From Betaproteobacteria bacterium (GTDB taxonomy: Bacteria > Pseudomonadota > Gammaproteobacteria > Burkholderiales > SG8-39): a stretch of DNA of 47,368 bases. A model generated the notes under the pieces. That model was not told where the DNA came from. It worked only from the letters and a program-made list of their open reading frames with translations, and made no database searches. Where the stretch lies: the NCBI GenBank assembly GCA_009693335.1, contig SHXK01000005.1:1-47368 (forward strand). Direction: 5' to 3'. Below, piece by piece: positions 1-10,061 of the stretch. Numbering within the stretch: the first letter of the stretch is position 1; every line of letters starts with the position of its first letter. A program made the position numbers and the translations under genes.

Positions 1-2015
<2,015 letters not shown>

Positions 2016-2027
2016 TCATCTTCTCTC

Positions 2028-2693
2028 ATGAACCTCGAACAGGCCCGCAGCAACATGATCGAGCAGCAGATTCGCACCTGGGAGGTGCTGGATCAGGCGG
2101 TGCTCGATCTGCTCTACACGGTGCCGCGCGAGGATTTCGTGCCGCCGGCGTACCGCAATCTGGCCTTCACCGACATGGAAATTCCCCTGGGGAAGCATGC
2201 GGCAGAAGGGCAAAAGATGTGGTCGCCGAAAATGGAAGCCCGCATTCTTCAAGAATTAGGCGTAAAAAAAACCGATCGCGTGCTCGAAATCGGCACCGGC
2301 AGCGGCTATCTGACTGCTTTGTTGGCGCATCGCGCCGCCCAGGTGATCTCGGTCGAAATCGATCCGGCGCTGGCCGCGCTGGGCCGCGCCAACCTCGAAC
2401 GCCACGGGCTCGACAACGTCTCCCTTGAAATCGGCGACGGCGCCCGCGACCACGGCAAGTGGGGTCCTTACGATATCGTGGTACTCACCGGCTCGGTGCC
2501 GGTGCTGCCCGAGGCGATGCTCGCCTCGCTGGCGCCGGGCGGACGCGCTTTCGCGGTGGTGGGCGATGCGCCGGTGATGACCGCCCAGCTGATCACCTGC
2601 ACCGCGCCGGGCGCCTGGCGCAGCGAAGGGCTGTTCGAGACGCTGCTGGCGCCGCTGGCCAACTGCCTGCAGCCTTCTCGCTTCAGGTTCTGA
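2028..2693 (+). CDS. Protein-L-isoaspartate O-methyltransferase family protein
   Basis: SAM-dependent methyltransferase of the PCMT family, which repairs isoaspartyl residues in aged proteins. The 221-residue product carries the N-terminal signature NMIEQQIRTWEVLD and a clear SAM motif I, VLEIGTGSGYLTALL, near residues 85-100, then an acidic loop (VEIDPAL) and motif II (YDIVVLTGSVP). The length fits the family. In many betaproteobacteria this PCMT-like gene sits directly ahead of the TolC gene, as here (13-base gap). The usual catalytic region is somewhat divergent from E. coli Pcm, so a different methyl acceptor is possible. No strong ribosome site is seen ahead of the ATG. Confidence 0.88.
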   Translation: MNLEQARSNMIEQQIRTWEVLDQAVLDLLYTVPREDFVPPAYRNLAFTDMEIPLGKHAAEGQKMWSPKMEARILQELGVKKTDRVLEIGTGSGYLTALLAHRAAQVISVEIDPALAALGRANLERHGLDNVSLEIGDGARDHGKWGPYDIVVLTGSVPVLPEAMLASLAPGGRAFAVVGDAPVMTAQLITCTAPGAWRSEGLFETLLAPLANCLQPSRFRF

Positions 2694-2706
2694 TAAGGTC
2701 CGATCC

Positions 2707-4023
2707 ATGCGCGCCCTCTTGCTGGCCCTTTCCTTCTTCGCGCTGCCCGCGCTCGCACAAGACCTGCAACAGGTCTATCGCGATGCGAAAGCCTACGACG
2801 CGCCCTACGCCGCCGCGCGCTATGCCCTCAGGGCGGGTATGGAGAAGCTGCCGCAGGGCCGCGCACTGACGCTGCCGACGCTCAACCTGGCGGGCAACGC
2901 CACCAACACGCGCACCGACACCGTGCCGCACGACAGCGCGAACGCCTCGAGCCTGCGCGATGCGCGTTCCTTCGGCTACTCACTGTCGTTTTCGCAACCG
3001 ATTTTCCGCTTGCAGAACACCCTGCAGTTCAACCAAGCCGAAGTCCAGGTGAAACAGTCCGAGGCAAACTTCGGCCAGTCGGCGCAGGAGCTGATCGTGC
3101 GCACCGCGCAGGCCTACTTCGATGTGCTCGCGGCGCAGGACACGCTGGCGCTGGTGCAGGCGCAAAAAACCGCCATCAGCGAGCAACTGGCGCAGGCCAA
3201 ACGCAATTTCGAAGTTGGCACCGCCACCATCACCGACACGCACGAGGCGCAGTCGCGCTTCGATCTGTCGGCGGCGCAGGAGATCGCCGCGCTGAACGAC
3301 CTCGAGACCAAGCGCAGCGCCCTGCAGCAGATCTCCGGCAAGGCCTACCCGGCGTTGAAGCCGCTGCGGGCGCAGGTCAAGCTCTCGCCGCCCAACCCGG
3401 CCAACATGCAGAACTGGGTGGAGCTGGCCGAAAAACAGGGTTACCCGGTGCGGATCCAGGAGACGGCGACAGCGATCGCCAACCTCGAAGCCAAGCGCAA
3501 CACCGCGGGTCATTACCCGACGCTCGATTTCGTCGCCAGCTACGGCACCACTTCGCAGACCGCCTCGCAGCTCTCGTCGGTGCCCAGCAACGTCAGCACC
3601 GGGGTCTTGGGCCTGCAGCTGGCATTGCCCCTGTACCAGGGCGGCTCGATCAGTTCCAAAGAGCGCGAAGCAGCCTCGCTCTACGAAAAAGCCAAACAGG
3701 ACCTGGAGAACGCCCGCCGCAGCGGGGCGCTCACGGCGCGTCTATCCTTTCTTGGCGTCACCAACGGCATCGCCCAGGTAGGCGCGCTAGAGCAAGCGCT
3801 GCTGTCCTCGCAAAGCGCGCTGGACTCGAACAAGCTCGGCTACGAAGTGGGGGTGCGCATCAACATCGACGTACTGAACGCGCAGCAGCAGCTATTCTCC
3901 ACCCGCCGCGACTTGGCGCTGGCGCGCTACAACACCATCACCAGCCACTTAAAACTGAAAGCCGCCGCCGGCAGCCTGCGCGACGAAGACCTCGAAGAAG
4001 TCAACCGCGCGCTGCAGCCGTAA
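2707..4023 (+). CDS. TolC family outer membrane protein
   Basis: Outer-membrane exit duct of type I secretion and multidrug efflux systems. The 438-residue product starts with a signal peptide (MRALLLALSFFALPALA, cleavage before QDLQQ) and has two repeated alpha-helical halves with the typical heptad-rich text (FNQAEVQVKQSEANFGQSAQELIVRTAQAYFDVL and, in the second half, VGVRINIDVLNAQQQLFSTRRDLALARYNTI). The length matches TolC. It follows the PCMT-like gene and overlaps the convergent waaA tail by 23 bases, so both genes read into each other's stop region. No inner-membrane pump or adaptor gene is adjacent, so its partner lies elsewhere. Confidence 0.93.
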   Translation: MRALLLALSFFALPALAQDLQQVYRDAKAYDAPYAAARYALRAGMEKLPQGRALTLPTLNLAGNATNTRTDTVPHDSANASSLRDARSFGYSLSFSQPIFRLQNTLQFNQAEVQVKQSEANFGQSAQELIVRTAQAYFDVLAAQDTLALVQAQKTAISEQLAQAKRNFEVGTATITDTHEAQSRFDLSAAQEIAALNDLETKRSALQQISGKAYPALKPLRAQVKLSPPNPANMQNWVELAEKQGYPVRIQETATAIANLEAKRNTAGHYPTLDFVASYGTTSQTASQLSSVPSNVSTGVLGLQLALPLYQGGSISSKEREAASLYEKAKQDLENARRSGALTARLSFLGVTNGIAQVGALEQALLSSQSALDSNKLGYEVGVRINIDVLNAQQQLFSTRRDLALARYNTITSHLKLKAAAGSLRDEDLEEVNRALQP

Positions 4024-5266
4024 GCAGTTCCCTGCAGACCTGCAGGTGCTTCAGCGTGGCGCCGCGGTGCGCGTCGCAAAGTTGTTTGCCCGCCGCGCCC
4101 ATCTTTTCCCGTTCAGCGGCGCTCAAGAGTAGCCGCAAGGCTTCCCGGATCGCGCCTGCCGCATCCGCCACCTGCACCGCGGCGCCGGCGTCCAGCGCCA
4201 GGCGCGCGGCCTCGGTGAAATTGAACATGCTGGGCCCCAGCACCACCGGCACACCGGCCGCGCAGGCCTCGATCAGGTTCTGGCCGCCACGCGGCACGAA
4301 CGAGCCACCGATCACCGCCACATCCGCCGCCGCGGTGTAGAAATCCATCTCGCCCATGGTGTCGCCCAGGTACACGCGGTGTTGCGGGCCTGGCAAATCG
4401 CCGCCGCTGCGGCGCGCCACGGGGAACCCGTCCTTTACCGACAGGGCCGCGACCTCATCGAAGCGCCGCGGATGGCGGGGCACGATGAGCACCAGCAATT
4501 TTTCATCCCAAGCTGGCATCGCTTCCAGCAGCATTTTTTCCTCGCCTTCGCGCGTGCTGGCCAGCAGCAGCACCGGACGCCCGAGCCGTTCGCGCCAGGC
4601 TCTGCCCTCGGCGCGCTTCGCTTCCTCCGGCGTGCTCTCGAACTTGAGATTTCCCGCCACCTCGGCACGGCGCACGCCCAATGTGCGCAGGCGTTGCGCA
4701 TCCCCTTCGCTTTGCGCGCAAACCGCCGCCAGCGAGGCGAAGGCTGGCCGCGCCAGCGCGCTCCAGCGCCGGTAACCCAACGCGGATTTTTCCGATAGGC
4801 GGGCATTCGCCAGCAGCATCGGCACCCCGTGGCGGACGCAGGCCGCCAGCAAGTTCGGCCAGATCTCGGTTTCCATCAACACCCCCAGGCGCGGCCGGTA
4901 GTGCGCCAGAAAGCGGCGCACCGCGCCCGGATAGTCGTAGGGCAGCCAGGCAATGCGCACCGCTTCGACATGCAATTCCTTCAGCGTCTCGCGGCCCGCC
5001 GCCGTCATGCAAGTGAGCACCAGTTCGTGATCGGCATACGCCGCCGCGAGCGAGCGCACCAGCGCCGCGCTCCCGCGTGCCTCGCCCACCGACACTGCAT
5101 GCAACCACAACACCGGCCGCAGCCGCTGGGGTTCATCACCGTAAATGCCGAAGCGCTCGCCGATATTGCGGCGATAGCCGGGTTCACGGCGACCCCGCCA
5201 CCACAAGCGCAACAGAATGATCGGCGCCCCAGCGCGCAACACGAACGTATACAGGGCGCGCCACAT
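4001..5266 (-). CDS. waaA: 3-deoxy-D-manno-octulosonic acid (Kdo) transferase WaaA
   Basis: Inner-membrane glycosyltransferase (GT30) that adds Kdo from CMP-Kdo to the lipid A precursor, the first step of LPS core synthesis. The 421-residue protein begins with a membrane anchor (ALYTFVLRAGAPIILLRLWWRG), followed by GYRRNIGERFG, the WLHAVSVGEARG motif with the catalytic Glu, the MTAAGRE and METEIWPNLL segments and a C-terminal FVPRGGQNLIEACAAGVPVVLGP nucleotide-sugar motif. Family length is about 420. Its ATG overlaps the waaC stop by one base (TGATG), so the two are coupled. Confidence 0.96.
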   Translation of the reverse strand: MWRALYTFVLRAGAPIILLRLWWRGRREPGYRRNIGERFGIYGDEPQRLRPVLWLHAVSVGEARGSAALVRSLAAAYADHELVLTCMTAAGRETLKELHVEAVRIAWLPYDYPGAVRRFLAHYRPRLGVLMETEIWPNLLAACVRHGVPMLLANARLSEKSALGYRRWSALARPAFASLAAVCAQSEGDAQRLRTLGVRRAEVAGNLKFESTPEEAKRAEGRAWRERLGRPVLLLASTREGEEKMLLEAMPAWDEKLLVLIVPRHPRRFDEVAALSVKDGFPVARRSGGDLPGPQHRVYLGDTMGEMDFYTAAADVAVIGGSFVPRGGQNLIEACAAGVPVVLGPSMFNFTEAARLALDAGAAVQVADAAGAIREALRLLLSAAEREKMGAAGKQLCDAHRGATLKHLQVCRELLTAAARG

Positions 5267-6237
5267 CAGCGCAGCGTCCCTAGCGATTCGAGCGCGACGA
5301 GCACCTCGCCGACCGCGGGCGGCTGACCCGCGCTGCCCAAGTTAGCAAAGCGCCCAGAGCCATACAGCCCGGTCAGCTCAGAATCCGAAGCGCAGTAAAG
5401 ACCCACCACAGGCACATCCAGAGCCGCGGCCAGGTGCGCCAGACCCGTGTCCACGCCCACCACGCAATGCGCACCGCGCGCGAGACTCGCCAGTTCGGTC
5501 AAGCTCATGCGCTGCGGCACCACTGCGCCTGGAATGGCTGTCGCGATGCGCGCGCAGCGACACCTTTCTTCCTCGCTCCCCCAGGGCAGCAGGCATTGCA
5601 TTCCGCGCGCAGCCAGCTTCGCGCCCAACGAGCGCCAATGCTCTTCTGACCAGAGCTTGTCGTCGCGGCTGGTCATGGTCAGCAGCAACGCGTAAGGAGC
5701 AGATGTAGGCCCGCCCCCCTGGAGCTGCGCAGGGTCAGCGGCGCGCAGGCCGTAGTCGCAAGCGCCCTCCAAGGCGTAGCCGAGCGCCGCGGCGGCCAGG
5801 CGGCGATTGCGTTCCACCGCATGCAAGGCCCTCGGCACCGCGTGGCGCGTGTCGTAGAAACGCGCGGCGACCGGTTCGCGCGCGCTGGTGCGATCGAAGC
5901 CGTGTTTCGGACCTCGCGCCTGGGCCGCCACCAGCGCGCTCTTAATCAGTCCCTGGCCGTCAATGACGAAATCGTAATGTTCGCTTCTCAACGCAGCACG
6001 AAACGCACCAAACTCAGCCCAGGTAGAGGAGGAAAAAAGCGTGCCGCGCCAGCGCCGGAGGGCCACCGGAATCACGCGACGCACCTGAGGGTGCAACGCG
6101 GCGACTTCGGCAAAAGCCTCTTCGACCACCCAGTCGATGACCGCGCCCGGCACATAGCGCGCGACATCCGTGACGGCCGGGCAGTGATGTACGACATCGC
6201 CCAGCGAGGAGGTTTTGACGAAGAGGATCTTCGGCAC
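5266..6237 (-). CDS. waaC: Lipopolysaccharide heptosyltransferase I
   Basis: GT9 enzyme that transfers the first L-glycero-D-manno-heptose to Kdo of the inner core at the cytoplasmic face. The 323-residue product has the N-terminal KILFVKTSSLGDVVHHCPAVTD motif typical of WaaC, the INGQ-equivalent FVIDGQGLIKSAL segment, and the C-terminal VVGVDTGLAHLAAALDVPVVGLY ADP-heptose site. It uses a GTG start. It lies 3 bases after the nucleotidyltransferase-fold gene and overlaps waaA, making a three-gene run. Confidence 0.95.
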   Translation of the reverse strand: MPKILFVKTSSLGDVVHHCPAVTDVARYVPGAVIDWVVEEAFAEVAALHPQVRRVIPVALRRWRGTLFSSSTWAEFGAFRAALRSEHYDFVIDGQGLIKSALVAAQARGPKHGFDRTSAREPVAARFYDTRHAVPRALHAVERNRRLAAAALGYALEGACDYGLRAADPAQLQGGGPTSAPYALLLTMTSRDDKLWSEEHWRSLGAKLAARGMQCLLPWGSEEERCRCARIATAIPGAVVPQRMSLTELASLARGAHCVVGVDTGLAHLAAALDVPVVGLYCASDSELTGLYGSGRFANLGSAGQPPAVGEVLVALESLGTLR

Positions 6238-6240
6238 CGG

Positions 6241-7302
6241 CTAGCCAGATTCCCTTCCTGCCGGAACAGCGAGCCATTCCAACCCTTGGACTTTTGGTTC
6301 CAAGTGGGCGAGCGCCGCGCGCCCCTGGAGCGCCCGCTTCACCCAGCCGGGGCCGCGGGAAAGCGCGTCACGCCACGCCTGATCCAGCTCCTCCGGGTTC
6401 GATGCCGCGAGCGGCTCTATCAGCGCCGCCGACTGGTGGAGGTCCTTGCGCGCCTTCACACGCAGTGCGCCTTTGCGCTCGCCGTAGACGATGAGCTTGT
6501 GCACGGCGAAACGCCCGGGCGCCGGGATGTTGACCGCGACCGCACCTTCGTCGCAAAAGAGCGCCGCCTGGATCGTGTCTTGCAGGGGAAATTCCATGAA
6601 CGGCAACGGTTGCAGGGCGACGTTCAGGTTCGGTACGCGCACGCTGCGCGACCCGCCACCGCGGCCAAGGGTGGTGAGGAAATCCACACGCGACTCGGGA
6701 TCCTTGGGGTTCAGAGTGGTCGCGCCCGCGGCGCCTTGGAGCTCAGTGATCGGCAGGAACCCCATCTCGAGCGACTCCAGCGCTTTGTGCACGTCCACCT
6801 GCACATTGGCAGGCAGCGCCACCGAGATGTTGCGCCCAGCGTGGGCGAGATCCACATCCAGCGTGCGCGCGCCCTCGGTGAAGCGCAAGCCGAGGCCATT
6901 GCCCATGCACAGGAAAGCGTGGGTGCCGACCAGCACGCCACCGGCGCGGAAGAAACCGTACTCGGCGAGCCGGCGCACGATGCGGAAATGCCGCGGCACT
7001 GCGGCGGCGCAGCCCAGCGCCCCGGCGGCGCGTGCCAGCGGGGCGAGCGGGACGGGCGCCTCGTCGCGGAAGCGCTTGATCAGGCGGCACACGCGCGGGC
7101 TGTCCGGGCCGACGTAGAGCTGGCGCAGGGCCCCGCCCACGTCCCGATAGGCGAAATACCAGTAGGTGCGGCCTTTGATGCGTTTAGCAGCGAAGCTGCC
7201 GTTCAGTTGCGCCACCGAGCGCTGCAGCTCGCGCGCCTGGGTGGCGTGCAGCAGCTCGGCGTAGGCGGTCTGGGCGGCGAGGCTAAGTTCAGTGGCGCGC
7301 AT
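6241..7302 (-). CDS. GSU2403-type nucleotidyltransferase-fold protein
   Basis: A 353-residue protein resembling the GSU2403 family of nucleotidyltransferase-fold proteins (Pfam NTP_transf_8), whose role is not established. Features seen: an N-terminal helical part (TELSLAAQTAYAELLHATQARELQRSVAQLNGSF), a KRIKGRTYWYFAYRD strand, a GYFRAGGVLVGTHAF-like nucleotidyltransferase core and a T-LDVDLAHAG segment that may supply the metal-binding acidic pair. It ends 3 bases before waaC and may be carried on the same message, although no link to LPS is known. Its start codon lies only 15 bases from a candidate -10 box and close to a 10-base inverted repeat, so it looks self-contained and possibly autoregulated. 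A toxin-like or defence role is conceivable but not shown. Confidence 0.7.
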   Translation of the reverse strand: MRATELSLAAQTAYAELLHATQARELQRSVAQLNGSFAAKRIKGRTYWYFAYRDVGGALRQLYVGPDSPRVCRLIKRFRDEAPVPLAPLARAAGALGCAAAVPRHFRIVRRLAEYGFFRAGGVLVGTHAFLCMGNGLGLRFTEGARTLDVDLAHAGRNISVALPANVQVDVHKALESLEMGFLPITELQGAAGATTLNPKDPESRVDFLTTLGRGGGSRSVRVPNLNVALQPLPFMEFPLQDTIQAALFCDEGAVAVNIPAPGRFAVHKLIVYGERKGALRVKARKDLHQSAALIEPLAASNPEELDQAWRDALSRGPGWVKRALQGRAALAHLEPKVQGLEWLAVPAGRESG

Positions 7303-7316
7303 GGCGGGCGTACAAC

Positions 7317-7369
7317 GATATAATCAACGATACGGAGTTATACAACAATATGCTGCCGCGTTGTATAAC
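7317..7369 (-). promoter_or_regulatory. Inverted-repeat operator with overlapping promoter
   Basis: A perfect 10-base inverted repeat, GTTATACAAC at 7337-7346 and GTTGTATAAC at 7360-7369, is separated by 13 bases. On the minus strand TTGTAT (7340-7345) and TATATC (7317-7322) have 17-base spacing, so a -35 box would sit inside the left arm. Two further direct copies of the motif TACAAC-R-ATAT occur (7311 and 7341). The position between two divergent genes suggests a repressor site controlling the nucleotidyltransferase-fold gene. The regulator is unknown. Confidence 0.55.
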
Positions 7370-7405
7370 CCCCCATACTCGACCCACGCCTCGCCCGAGA
7401 AACCA

Positions 7406-8173
7406 TTGAACGCCCCTGCCAGAGCGCGGGTCTCCGCGGTCCTCATCACGCACAACGCCGCCGCGCAGCTTGCCGATTGCCTGGCCAGCGTGGCTTTCGC
7501 CGACGAAGTCGTGGTGGTGGATTCGGGCAGCACCGACGCCACCGTGGCGCTCGCCGAACGCTACGGCGCGCGCGTGGTGGTAAAGGCATGGCTGGGCTTC
7601 GGCCGGCAGAAACAGTTCGCCGTCGAGCAGGCGGCGCACGACTGGGTACTGTGCCTGGACGCCGACGAGCGGGTGTCACCCGAGCTTGCCGCCAGCCTGG
7701 TGCGAGAGCTGGAGGCGCCCGCCGCGTCGGTGTACCGCATGGCGCGACGCAACCGCTTTCTCGGCCGCTGGCTGCGCCACGGCGAAGGTTATTCGGACTG
7801 GAGCGCGCGCCTCTTCGATCGCCGACAGGCGCGCTGGAGCGACGACCCCGTGCACGAAAAAGTGCTTTACACCGCGACGCCGGGCACCCTCACCGGCGAC
7901 TTGTTACACGCGTCGGCCGAAGACCTCGGCCGCTACCTCGAGAAACAGAACCGCTACACCGCGCTCGCCGCGGCTGAGCTGCACCGACGCGGGCGGCGGG
8001 CCGGCGTCATAGAACTCGTCTTCTCGCCTCTGCTGCGCTTCTTCAAGTTCTATTTCCTGCGTCTGGGCTTCCTCGACGGCCTGCCCGGACTGGTGCACAT
8101 CTCGATCGGCTGCATGAACAGTTTCATGAAATATGCGAAGCTGATCGAACTGCGGCGGGCAGACGGGAAATGA
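7406..8173 (+). CDS. Glycosyltransferase family 2, WaaE/KdtX-like
   Basis: LPS core glycosyltransferase of the WaaE/KdtX type (GT2). The product has the GT-A start VSAVLITHNAAAQLADCLAS, the nucleotide-binding VVVDSGSTDATV, the DADE motif (VLCLDADERVSPEL) and a C-terminal amphipathic region ending in a membrane-proximal FLRLGFLDGLPGLVHISIGCMNSFMKYAKL. The reading frame is open from a GTG at 7292, but this would overlap the divergent gene and its operator; homologues begin about eight residues before the VLITHN motif, so the TTG at 7406 is preferred. Probably adds a sugar to the inner core; the exact sugar cannot be told. Confidence 0.85.
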   Translation: MNAPARARVSAVLITHNAAAQLADCLASVAFADEVVVVDSGSTDATVALAERYGARVVVKAWLGFGRQKQFAVEQAAHDWVLCLDADERVSPELAASLVRELEAPAASVYRMARRNRFLGRWLRHGEGYSDWSARLFDRRQARWSDDPVHEKVLYTATPGTLTGDLLHASAEDLGRYLEKQNRYTALAAAELHRRGRRAGVIELVFSPLLRFFKFYFLRLGFLDGLPGLVHISIGCMNSFMKYAKLIELRRADGK

Positions 8174-8200
8174 TCGAAATGCGCACTTGGAGATCTCCCC

Positions 8201-8246
8201 GTTGGCATGATTGACAACAGGCTTGTCCGTTGGCATAGTTGCCAAC
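8201..8246 (+). promoter_or_regulatory. Duplicated palindromic operator and promoter of TumE/TumA module
   Basis: Two copies of one palindrome, GTTGGCATGATTGACAAC (8201-8218) and GTTGGCATAGTTGCCAAC (8229-8246), lie with centres 28 bases apart. A perfect -35 TTGACA (8211-8216) falls in the first and a -10-like CATAGT (8234-8239) in the second, with 17-base spacing. The inferred start site is within a few bases of the ATG at 8248, so the message would be nearly leaderless. The arrangement fits autorepression by the downstream HTH antitoxin. Confidence 0.7.
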
Positions 8247-8247
8247 G

Positions 8248-8532
8248 ATGAAGGCGCGCCTGCTCTATGAGTTCAAGCAGCACTATGACGACGGCGCGAT
8301 CGTCGAGATGGTGCTCTGGGAGTTGCCGCAACCCGTCGCCGGCAGCGCGCACCGCTATAAGTACCGTCTTTTCTACGGTTTCCCGGGTCGGCGCGTCGTG
8401 GGGTACGACAACGAATCGGGTAAAGGCGACCATCGCCACGCAGGTGCAACAGAATCGGCCTATGCATTCGTATCGCCGGAATCCCTGATGGAGGATTTTC
8501 TGGCGGACGTCAGACAAAGGAGGCAGAAATGA
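8248..8532 (+). CDS. TumE-like toxin (DUF6516 family), first module
   Basis: A 94-residue protein like the TumE/DUF6516 family of type II TA toxins. Visible family text: an N-terminal MKARLLYEFKQHYDDGAIVEMVLWELP, a strand-rich HRYKYRLFYGFPGRRVVGYDNE and, after a short GDHRH segment, the C-terminal AFVSPESLMEDFLADV helix. The GDHRH histidines may be catalytic in this family, which is inference. A TTG start at 8239 is possible, but the ATG at 8248 fits the promoter position. Its stop overlaps the antitoxin start (ATGA). A second, distant homologue lies at 11803-12195. Confidence 0.72.
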   Translation: MKARLLYEFKQHYDDGAIVEMVLWELPQPVAGSAHRYKYRLFYGFPGRRVVGYDNESGKGDHRHAGATESAYAFVSPESLMEDFLADVRQRRQK

Positions 8533-8900
8533 ACAGAACAGCCACTATTCGAATCGAACGCGACACTCAATTGGCGCTCGCGCGCGGTGCGCGCGGGTTT
8601 GCGCGTGCATGGCGCACGGGCAAGGATCAAGGCAGCGACCTCACCTTCGAATCGCCGGCCGCCCTGTTTCGCTCGCTGACACCGGCACGCTGGGCAGCGA
8701 TCGAGCGTCTGCAAGCCATCGGCCCCTCTACGCTGCGCGGGCTCGCGCGCGCACTCGACAGGGACGTGAAATCGGTGCATCGCGATATCCATGCCTTGAT
8801 TGGAATCGGCATCGTGACAAAGGACAGCAAGGGAAGCGTGCTCGTGCCTTTTTCGCGGATTCGCGCCGAGTTCGACCTGCAGCCGAAGCAGGCTGCATAA
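8529..8900 (+). CDS. TumA-like HTH antitoxin, first module
   Basis: A 123-residue putative antitoxin and transcription factor. After a basic N-terminal region the C-terminal two thirds form a winged helix-turn-helix like that of HVO_A0114/TumA proteins: LTPARWAAIERLQAIGPSTLRGLARALDRDVKSVHRDIHALIGIGIV, then a wing (TKDSKGSVLVPFSRI). It overlaps the toxin gene by four bases, toxin first. It is the natural candidate to bind the duplicated palindrome at 8201-8246. It is not closely similar to the antitoxin of the second module outside the helix-turn-helix. Confidence 0.72.
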   Translation: MNRTATIRIERDTQLALARGARGFARAWRTGKDQGSDLTFESPAALFRSLTPARWAAIERLQAIGPSTLRGLARALDRDVKSVHRDIHALIGIGIVTKDSKGSVLVPFSRIRAEFDLQPKQAA

Positions 8901-9114
8901 TCAGAACGCAGGCCGCTACGGCCCACATTAACCATGCAAATCATCCACAACGCGGTAGATTTGCACGGATGATCGTGCGCGCGCTCAATCCGGTTGTGGT
9001 CGGCATGCAGCGCCGGCATCCTGCGGTCGGGGTGCTAGAGCCGCGACAGCACCATCCCGCCCTATCAGGCCCGCCAGTTGATCGAAATGCTGGACCAATA
9101 CGGAGGATAGTACG
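8901..9114 (+). other. Decayed intergenic stretch
   Basis: No intact gene is seen. From 9039 to 9110 a short open frame without a start reads SRDSTIPPYQARQLIEMLDQYGG and stops three bases before the HicB relic; it looks like the C-terminus of an upstream partner gene that has otherwise been lost. No homology is claimed. Confidence 0.35.
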
Positions 9115-9329
9115 ATGCGATATCCGATCGAGGTCTTCTGAAGCGGCGAGGACGAGGGATTCATCGTGATCTTCCCGGCGCTTCCGCGCGGGGCAAGTCC
9201 GAGGCTGATGCGATTGAGGAATTGCATACCGTGATCGACCTCTGGATCAAGGCGGCCAAAAAGGCGGGCAATCCCGTACCCAAGCCGAGCGACCGCACAG
9301 TGATGGCGCGCACCGACAACCGCAGCTAA
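9115..9329 (+). pseudogene. HicB-like antitoxin relic
   Basis: Remains of a HicB-type antitoxin. From the ATG at 9115 the frame reads MRYPIEVF, then an in-frame TGA at 9139-9141 where the family usually has an aromatic residue, then SGEDEGFIVIFPALPRG. A frameshift near 9190 is needed to continue with KSEADAIEELHTVIDLWIKAAKKAGNPVPKPS, the usual HicB helix and tail, ending at TAA 9327-9329. One nonsense and one frameshift change make it inactive. No HicA gene survives upstream. The next gene starts two bases later. Confidence 0.72.
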
Positions 9330-9331
9330 TC

Positions 9332-10057
9332 ATGCCAGAGCGCAACATCACGCTCTCGATCGTCAGCCATCGGCAGAACGCGCTGGTCAACCAGCTGCTT
9401 GAGGACATTCAGCGCCACTGCGCCGAACGCGTCGTGCTCGTCCTAACGGAGAACATCCCGGATCCGACGCCGCTCGCCACAGAAACGCTGTCCTGTCCCG
9501 TGGAGCGGATCGCCAACAACCAAGTCAAGGGTTTCGGCGCCAACCACAACGCGGCGTTCAAGCATTGCCAGACACCTTACTTCTGCGTGGTCAATCCGGA
9601 TATCCGTCTGCCTGCGGATCCTTTTGCCGCACTGTTGCTAGCGCTAGCCGACCCTCGAGTTGCGGTAGCCGGCCCGCTGGTCCAAAGCCCTGCGGGCGGG
9701 ATCGAGGACAGCGCGCGGCGTTTTCCCACGGCCGGGTCTTTGCTGAAGAAAATTTTCGTTGAAAAAAAACAGCCGGACTATCCGACAACTCAAGGTCCAC
9801 TGAAGGGGGATTGGCTGGCCGGCATGTTCATGCTGTTCCGCAGCGACGCCTACCGCTCCATTGGTGGCTTCGACGAGGCGTACTTCCTCTATTACGAAGA
9901 CGTGGACCTCTGCCGGCGGCTGCACGCGGCGGACAGGACCGTGCTATACGTTCCAGCCGCCGAAGTCGTTCACGATGCGCAGCGAGCGAGCCGGCGTGAC
10001 CCGCGCCTAGCGCTGCAACACCTGAAGAGCGCGCTCAGGTTCCTTTCGAAAAGCTAG
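9332..10057 (+). CDS. Glycosyltransferase family 2 (rhamnosyltransferase-like)
   Basis: A 241-residue GT2 enzyme. It shows a GT-A start (ITLSIVSHRQNALVNQLLEDI), an asparagine-rich nucleotide/sugar loop (NNQVKGFGANHNAAF), the metal-binding site around CVVNPDIRLP, and the acceptor-side motif GGFDEAYFLYYEDVDLCRRL with the catalytic Asp of this GT2 subgroup. The text resembles WbbL-type rhamnosyltransferases, fitting the dTDP-rhamnose genes further on. It is isolated within an islet of broken genes and ends four bases from a convergent, truncated glycosyltransferase. Confidence 0.83.
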   Translation: MPERNITLSIVSHRQNALVNQLLEDIQRHCAERVVLVLTENIPDPTPLATETLSCPVERIANNQVKGFGANHNAAFKHCQTPYFCVVNPDIRLPADPFAALLLALADPRVAVAGPLVQSPAGGIEDSARRFPTAGSLLKKIFVEKKQPDYPTTQGPLKGDWLAGMFMLFRSDAYRSIGGFDEAYFLYYEDVDLCRRLHAADRTVLYVPAAEVVHDAQRASRRDPRLALQHLKSALRFLSKS

Positions 10058-10061
10058 GATG

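Noticed and set aside
5821-7323. 500-codon open frame on the plus strand
   Set aside because: Antisense to waaC and the nucleotidyltransferase-fold gene; no recognisable domain.
7337-7369. CRISPR or repeat array
   Set aside because: Only one inverted repeat pair with no periodic spacers.
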